Origin: an uncultured Phascolarctobacterium sp.
Lineage (GTDB): Bacteria > Bacillota > Negativicutes > Acidaminococcales > Acidaminococcaceae
Assembly (NCBI GenBank): GCA_947630795.1
Contig: CANRJC010000007.1
Coordinates: forward strand, 1-64,000
Length of the DNA stretch: 64,000 bases
Reading direction: 5' to 3'
How positions within the stretch are numbered: the first letter of the stretch is position 1; each line of letters opens with the position of its first letter. The position numbers and the translations under genes are program-made. Positions 60,436 through 64,000 of this stretch are shown here, piece after piece. Under the pieces are notes generated by a model that was not told the DNA's origin, made no database searches, and worked only from the letters and a program-made list of their open reading frames with translations.

Positions 60436-61467
60436 ATGAAGAAACTCGGCATCGTTGCTCTGGCCGCTTTGACTGCTGCCAGCATGATCATGGTAGGTTG
60501 CGGCGGCGGCGGCGACAAAAAAGCCGACGCTCCCAAAGAGGGCGGCAAAAAGCTCATCGTTTATACCTCTATGAAAGAATCCCTCATCAAGGGCATCGTA
60601 GAGGGCTATAAGAAAGCCAACCCCGGCGTTGAAGTTACCTATCAGTCGGCCGGCGCCGGCAAATTGATGGCGAAGATCGCCGCCGAGAGACAGAGCGGCA
60701 AGATCTTGGCCGACGTTATCTGGACCAGTGAAGTGCCCGACTTCTACAAGATGAAACAAGAGGGCATCCTGGAAAATTACAAGAGCCCCGTGTTCAAAGA
60801 GACCGTCAACCCCTTCAAAGATTATGACGGCTCCTTCCACGCCGCTCGTCTGGGCACCTTGGGCATCATCGTCAACACCGACAAGATCAAAGAAATGCCC
60901 ACTCAGTGGTCCGACCTGCTGAAACCCGAATACAAGAACGGCTTCGGCGTTGCCAACCCCGCTCTCTCCGGCACCGCTTACATGAGCATCGCCTTGTTGG
61001 AGAAACAATTCGGCTGGAAATTCTTCGAAGACGTTAAGGCCAACGGCGGCCGCGTAGGCAAAGGCTCCGGCGAGGTCATCGACGACACCGCTTCCGGCGA
61101 ATTGGTAGCTTCTTTGGCCGTTGACTACATCACCAACGACAAGATCAAGAAAGGCGCTCACATCGCCATGAACTATCCTCCCGAACTGCTGGTAGTTCCT
61201 TCCCCGGTAGCCATCTTCAAAGGCACCCCCAACCTGGAGCCTGCCAAGAAGTTCGTCGACTACCTGCTGGGCAAAGAAGCTCAGGCCATGGTAGCCGCTC
61301 AGGGCACCATCCCCGTGCGTGAGGATGTAGCCATCGATCCCAAGTTCAAACTGTTGGCTCCCAAGGCAGCTTTGGAAAAATCCATCAAGATCGACTACAA
61401 CGAAGTTATCAACAGCAAGGAAGCCATCGTCAAGAAGTTCTCCGAGATCATGCAGGTCAAGAAATAA
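60436..61467 (+). CDS. ABC transporter substrate-binding lipoprotein 2
   Basis: 343 residues. Signal peptide with lipobox MVGC, then KLIVYTSMKESLIKGIVEGY, ILADVIWTSEVPDFYKMKQE, MPTQWSDLLKPEYKNGFGVA and NPALSGTAYMSIALLEKQFG. Same family as binding protein 1 but clearly diverged, so it may bind a different ligand or the same one with another affinity. GGAGGAGG precedes the start. A weaker terminator between it and the ATPase gene would make it more abundant than the ATPase and permease. Confidence 0.9.
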   Translation: MKKLGIVALAALTAASMIMVGCGGGGDKKADAPKEGGKKLIVYTSMKESLIKGIVEGYKKANPGVEVTYQSAGAGKLMAKIAAERQSGKILADVIWTSEVPDFYKMKQEGILENYKSPVFKETVNPFKDYDGSFHAARLGTLGIIVNTDKIKEMPTQWSDLLKPEYKNGFGVANPALSGTAYMSIALLEKQFGWKFFEDVKANGGRVGKGSGEVIDDTASGELVASLAVDYITNDKIKKGAHIAMNYPPELLVVPSPVAIFKGTPNLEPAKKFVDYLLGKEAQAMVAAQGTIPVREDVAIDPKFKLLAPKAALEKSIKIDYNEVINSKEAIVKKFSEIMQVKK

Positions 61468-61517
61468 GCAGCTTCTCGCAAAGGCTCACTTGGCAATTAC
61501 ACAGCCTACTTCAGTCA

Positions 61518-61552
61518 GGGGCGGAACGGGGTTTCCTGTTCTGCCCCTTTCT
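61518..61552 (+). terminator. Partial terminator inside the ABC operon
   Basis: GGGGCGGAAC/GTTCTGCCCC (61518-61527 with 61538-61547), 10 bp with one wobble, then TTTCTT. It is 30 nt before the ATPase start and probably allows read-through. Confidence 0.7.
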
Positions 61553-61582
61553 TAACAACGACCTTGTTTGGAGGTTATCTTA

Positions 61583-62680
61583 ATGCAAGACATCATCAAA
61601 CTGGAAGGCGTGTGCAAGGCTTACGGCGATCATCAGGTGCTGAAAGATCTGGATCTGTCTATCCGCAAAGGCGAATGCTTCACCATGCTGGGCCCCTCGG
61701 GCTGCGGCAAGACCGTCACCATCCGCCTCATCGCCGGCCACGAAGTCCCCGATAGCGGCAAGATCGAGATCGATGACACCGTAGTGGCCGATAGTTCCAC
61801 CGGCGCCTATATCCCTCCGGAGCGGCGGGGCTTGGGCATCGTCTTTCAGGATTACGCCGTGTGGCCCCACATGACCGTCACACAAAATATCGCCTATCCT
61901 TTGAAAATGGAGAAGCGCCCCAAAGCCGAGATCGATAAATTGGTCAAGGCCATGATCGCCACCGTAGGCATGGAAGGCTTGGACAAAAGGTTGCCCAGCG
62001 AATTATCGGGCGGCCAACAACAACGTGTGGCCCTCGCTCGTGCTTTGGTGGCCGATCCTTCCGTTATGCTTTTGGACGAACCCTTGAGCAATTTGGACGC
62101 CAATTTGCGGGAAGAGATGCGTTTTGAGATCAAAGCTCTGCAGCAGCGTTTCGGCATCACCGTGCTCTATGTCACGCACGATCAGGAAGTTGCTCTCGCC
62201 ATCTCCGACCGCATCGCCATCATGGACGCCAACGGCCGCATCCGCCAGACCGGCACTCCTTATGAAATTTTCGAAAAGCCCGCCGACCTCTTCGTTTTCA
62301 AATTCATGGGCATCGCCAACTTCTTGGCCGTCCGCAGCGAAGGAGATAAATATTATGTAGGCACCGGCACTCAGGAAGTGCCCTGGCCCGAAGGCCCCGC
62401 CGGCACGGCAGAGAAGTGGGTAGTGGGCTTCCGCCCCTCCGACGTGGAGATCGGCCGCGAAGCCAAAGGCTTGAAAGGCGTCATCAAACGCGCCAACTTC
62501 TTGGGCTCCACCATGGACTACGCCATCGAGATCGACGGCGAACATCTGCGCACCGAATTGGTGGCTCACAAGGCCATCAGTCAGGACCTGATGTTCCAAG
62601 AAGGAGAAGAGTGCTACATCACCTTCAAAGCCCTGCACTGGTTCGACGCAAAACAACTGGAGGAGGTGGGTGAACTGTGA
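61583..62680 (+). CDS. ABC transporter ATP-binding protein (Fe3+/AEP-type, FbpC-like)
   Basis: 365 residues. Walker A LGPSGCGKTVTIRLIAG, Q-loop IVFQDYAVWPHMTV, signature ELSGGQQQRVALARALV, Walker B VMLLDEPLSNLD and switch histidine YVTHDQEVALA. A C-terminal TOBE domain follows (about 270-365). The start is ATG 61583 with GGAGG 8 nt upstream. It energises import with the permease encoded next. FbpC, PhnT and PotA share this layout; the substrate cannot be told from the ATPase. Confidence 0.94.
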   Translation: MQDIIKLEGVCKAYGDHQVLKDLDLSIRKGECFTMLGPSGCGKTVTIRLIAGHEVPDSGKIEIDDTVVADSSTGAYIPPERRGLGIVFQDYAVWPHMTVTQNIAYPLKMEKRPKAEIDKLVKAMIATVGMEGLDKRLPSELSGGQQQRVALARALVADPSVMLLDEPLSNLDANLREEMRFEIKALQQRFGITVLYVTHDQEVALAISDRIAIMDANGRIRQTGTPYEIFEKPADLFVFKFMGIANFLAVRSEGDKYYVGTGTQEVPWPEGPAGTAEKWVVGFRPSDVEIGREAKGLKGVIKRANFLGSTMDYAIEIDGEHLRTELVAHKAISQDLMFQEGEECYITFKALHWFDAKQLEEVGEL

Positions 62681-64000
62681 GTTCCGCTACCATCAAAAAA
62701 GATTCGGGCTTCGGCGTGGCTCAATTGATCTTGCTTTTGTCCATCGCCATCCTGGTGATCTTCGTAGCCTGGCCCGTGCTGTTGATCCTCTTCAACGCCT
62801 TCTTCGTGGACGGCTCTTTCAACAGTTTGGACTTTTACAGAGTGCTGACGGACCCCGAGACCTTCCAGGCTCTCACCAACTCTTTGATCATCGCCAGCAT
62901 GACCACCGTAGGCAGCACCATCGTGGGCACCTTCTTCGCTTGGCTGGTGACCAGAACCGACCTGCCCTACAAAAATTTCATGAAGAGCCTGTTCCTCGTG
63001 CCCTTCATGCTGCCCTCCTTCATCGGAGCTTTGGCTTGGAAGATGCTGCTGAGCCCCCATGCCGGCTATATCAACAAAGCCTTCATGTCTCTCTTCGGCA
63101 CCACCGAGCCCCTCTTCAATATCTACACTTATTACGGCATCAGCGCCGTAGAGGTCATGTACCTCTTCCCCTTCGTTTTCATCCAAGTGTGCGGCGCCTT
63201 GGAACGTATGGACCCCACTTTGGAGGAATCGGCCCGCATCTCCGGCGCCGGTCTTTTGACCATCACCCGCAAGATCACCATCCCCTTGGTGCTGCCCTCC
63301 ATCATGTCCGGTGCACTGCTCATCATGCTCTATTCTATGGCCCACTTCGGCACAGTCGCGGTGCTGGGCATAGAGCAGGGCATCTACAACATACCGACGC
63401 TGATCTATGAAAAGATCCACGAGAGCGCCGGCAGTTTCGAATCGATCCGCACCGGCACCGTGCTGGCCACCGTGCTGGTAGTCACCGCCGCCATCATCAT
63501 CTGGGGCCAGCAGAAGATCCTCAGCCGCGGCCACTATCAGATCATCGGCGGCAAAAGTTTTAGGCCCATGGAGTTGAAATTGCGCGGCCTGCGCTGGCCC
63601 CTGCTCCTCTTCTGCTTGGCCTACATCGGCTTCACCATCGTCTTGCCTACGGTAGTGATCTTCCTGGTGGGCGGCCTCAACACTTACGGCCTGCCCTTCA
63701 CCTGGGAGAATCTGTCGCTGGCCAACTACAAGTACATCCTCACCGAATACGACGTGACTAAGGACGCCATCTTCAACAGCGTTTCGCTGGGTCTTGCCGC
63801 CGCCGTCATCACCATGTTCGCCGGCGTGATGATCAGCTATGTTATCGTCAAAATGAAGGTGAGAGGCAAGGGCATTTTGGAATTTTTGGGCATGCTGCCC
63901 TTCTCGGTGCCGGGCTCTGTTATCGCTCTGGGCGTTATCTTAGCGTGGAGCGGCAAATTCGGCATCAACCTCTACAACACGGTGTGGATCATTTTGGTGG
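62677..64000 (+). CDS. ABC transporter permease (fused two-domain, FbpB-like), cut by the window end
   Basis: The frame starts at GTG 62677, overlapping the ATPase stop as GTGA, with GGAGGAGG upstream, and is open to the end of the window (441 codons visible). N-terminal MSSATIKKDSGFGVAQLILL leads into the first membrane segment. The EAA-type loop of the first half is EESARISGAGLLTITRKITI with the PLVLPS that follows. The second half begins at about residue 290 with new membrane segments (LLLFCLAYIGFTIVLPTVVI). Two fused permease domains are typical of FbpB and related proteins. The 3' end lies outside the window. Confidence 0.92.
   Translation, partial: MSSATIKKDSGFGVAQLILLLSIAILVIFVAWPVLLILFNAFFVDGSFNSLDFYRVLTDPETFQALTNSLIIASMTTVGSTIVGTFFAWLVTRTDLPYKNFMKSLFLVPFMLPSFIGALAWKMLLSPHAGYINKAFMSLFGTTEPLFNIYTYYGISAVEVMYLFPFVFIQVCGALERMDPTLEESARISGAGLLTITRKITIPLVLPSIMSGALLIMLYSMAHFGTVAVLGIEQGIYNIPTLIYEKIHESAGSFESIRTGTVLATVLVVTAAIIIWGQQKILSRGHYQIIGGKSFRPMELKLRGLRWPLLLFCLAYIGFTIVLPTVVIFLVGGLNTYGLPFTWENLSLANYKYILTEYDVTKDAIFNSVSLGLAAAVITMFAGVMISYVIVKMKVRGKGILEFLGMLPFSVPGSVIALGVILAWSGKFGINLYNTVWIILV

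Overview
The window reads as one contiguous piece of a GC-rich (by eye well above 50%) Negativicutes chromosome, that is, a Firmicutes-lineage bacterium with an outer membrane. Two things point there. A porin with an N-terminal SLH domain (40462-41712) is the hallmark outer-membrane protein of Negativicutes. Gene order and regulation are otherwise Firmicutes-like: T-box leaders on the ilv and glyQS operons, a phoH-ybeY-cdd-era-recO-glyQS backbone, and strong AGGAGG ribosome binding sites. An Acidaminococcaceae-type genus is plausible, but this is inference; no rRNA or tRNA gene was seen.

Layout. 1-8101 (mostly minus): a secreted repeat protein, then a tight six-gene tetrapyrrole operon (precorrin-2 dehydrogenase-like, hemA, hemC, cobA-hemD fusion, hemB, hemL) running from glutamyl-tRNA to uroporphyrinogen III and towards siroheme or cobalamin. 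8366-12764: a PLP aminotransferase, a secreted WG-repeat protein and a puzzling protein that may be a distant UxaE relative. 12780-18193: a T-box-controlled ilv operon (small subunit, ilvB, ilvC), a flavodoxin and an AzlCD amino-acid exporter. 18446-22634 (minus): a PH-like-domain protein and an ATP-grasp/alpha-E/transglutaminase operon whose promoter is followed at once by a terminator hairpin. 22776-27695: an MFS exporter and a serC-serA-histidine-phosphatase operon that probably makes serine completely. 28182-34548: hydrolase, cyclophilin lipoprotein, and the phoH-ybeY-cdd-era-CNNM-recO cluster. 34935-36696: a two-gene AbiE-like toxin-antitoxin candidate with a palindromic operator, placed between recO and glyQS. 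36729-40036: glycine T-box and glyQS. 40167-41712: a strong promoter, a 260-nt highly structured leader and the SLH porin.

42748-51613 (minus) is a capsule/exopolysaccharide island, visibly more AT-rich than its surroundings: polymerase, GT2, a lone asparagine-synthetase domain, CapA, TagD-like, LicD, GT8 and the initiating sugar transferase, headed by a frameshifted remnant of UDP-glucose dehydrogenase. 52186-53985: a small ORF, a DUF697-like membrane protein and thiE. 54111-58158 (minus): a small ORF and a pseudopilin operon with a GspF-type platform but no ATPase in view. 58758-64000: an ABC importer of the ferric iron/2-aminoethylphosphonate type with two lipoprotein binding proteins, ATPase and a permease cut by the window end; a seven-copy 35-bp tandem repeat lies between the two binding-protein genes.

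The best candidates for something undescribed are the structured leader RNA before the porin, the attenuator-like leader of the ATP-grasp operon, the AbiE-like module with its operator, the UxaE-like protein coupled to a WG-repeat protein, and the 35-bp tandem repeat.
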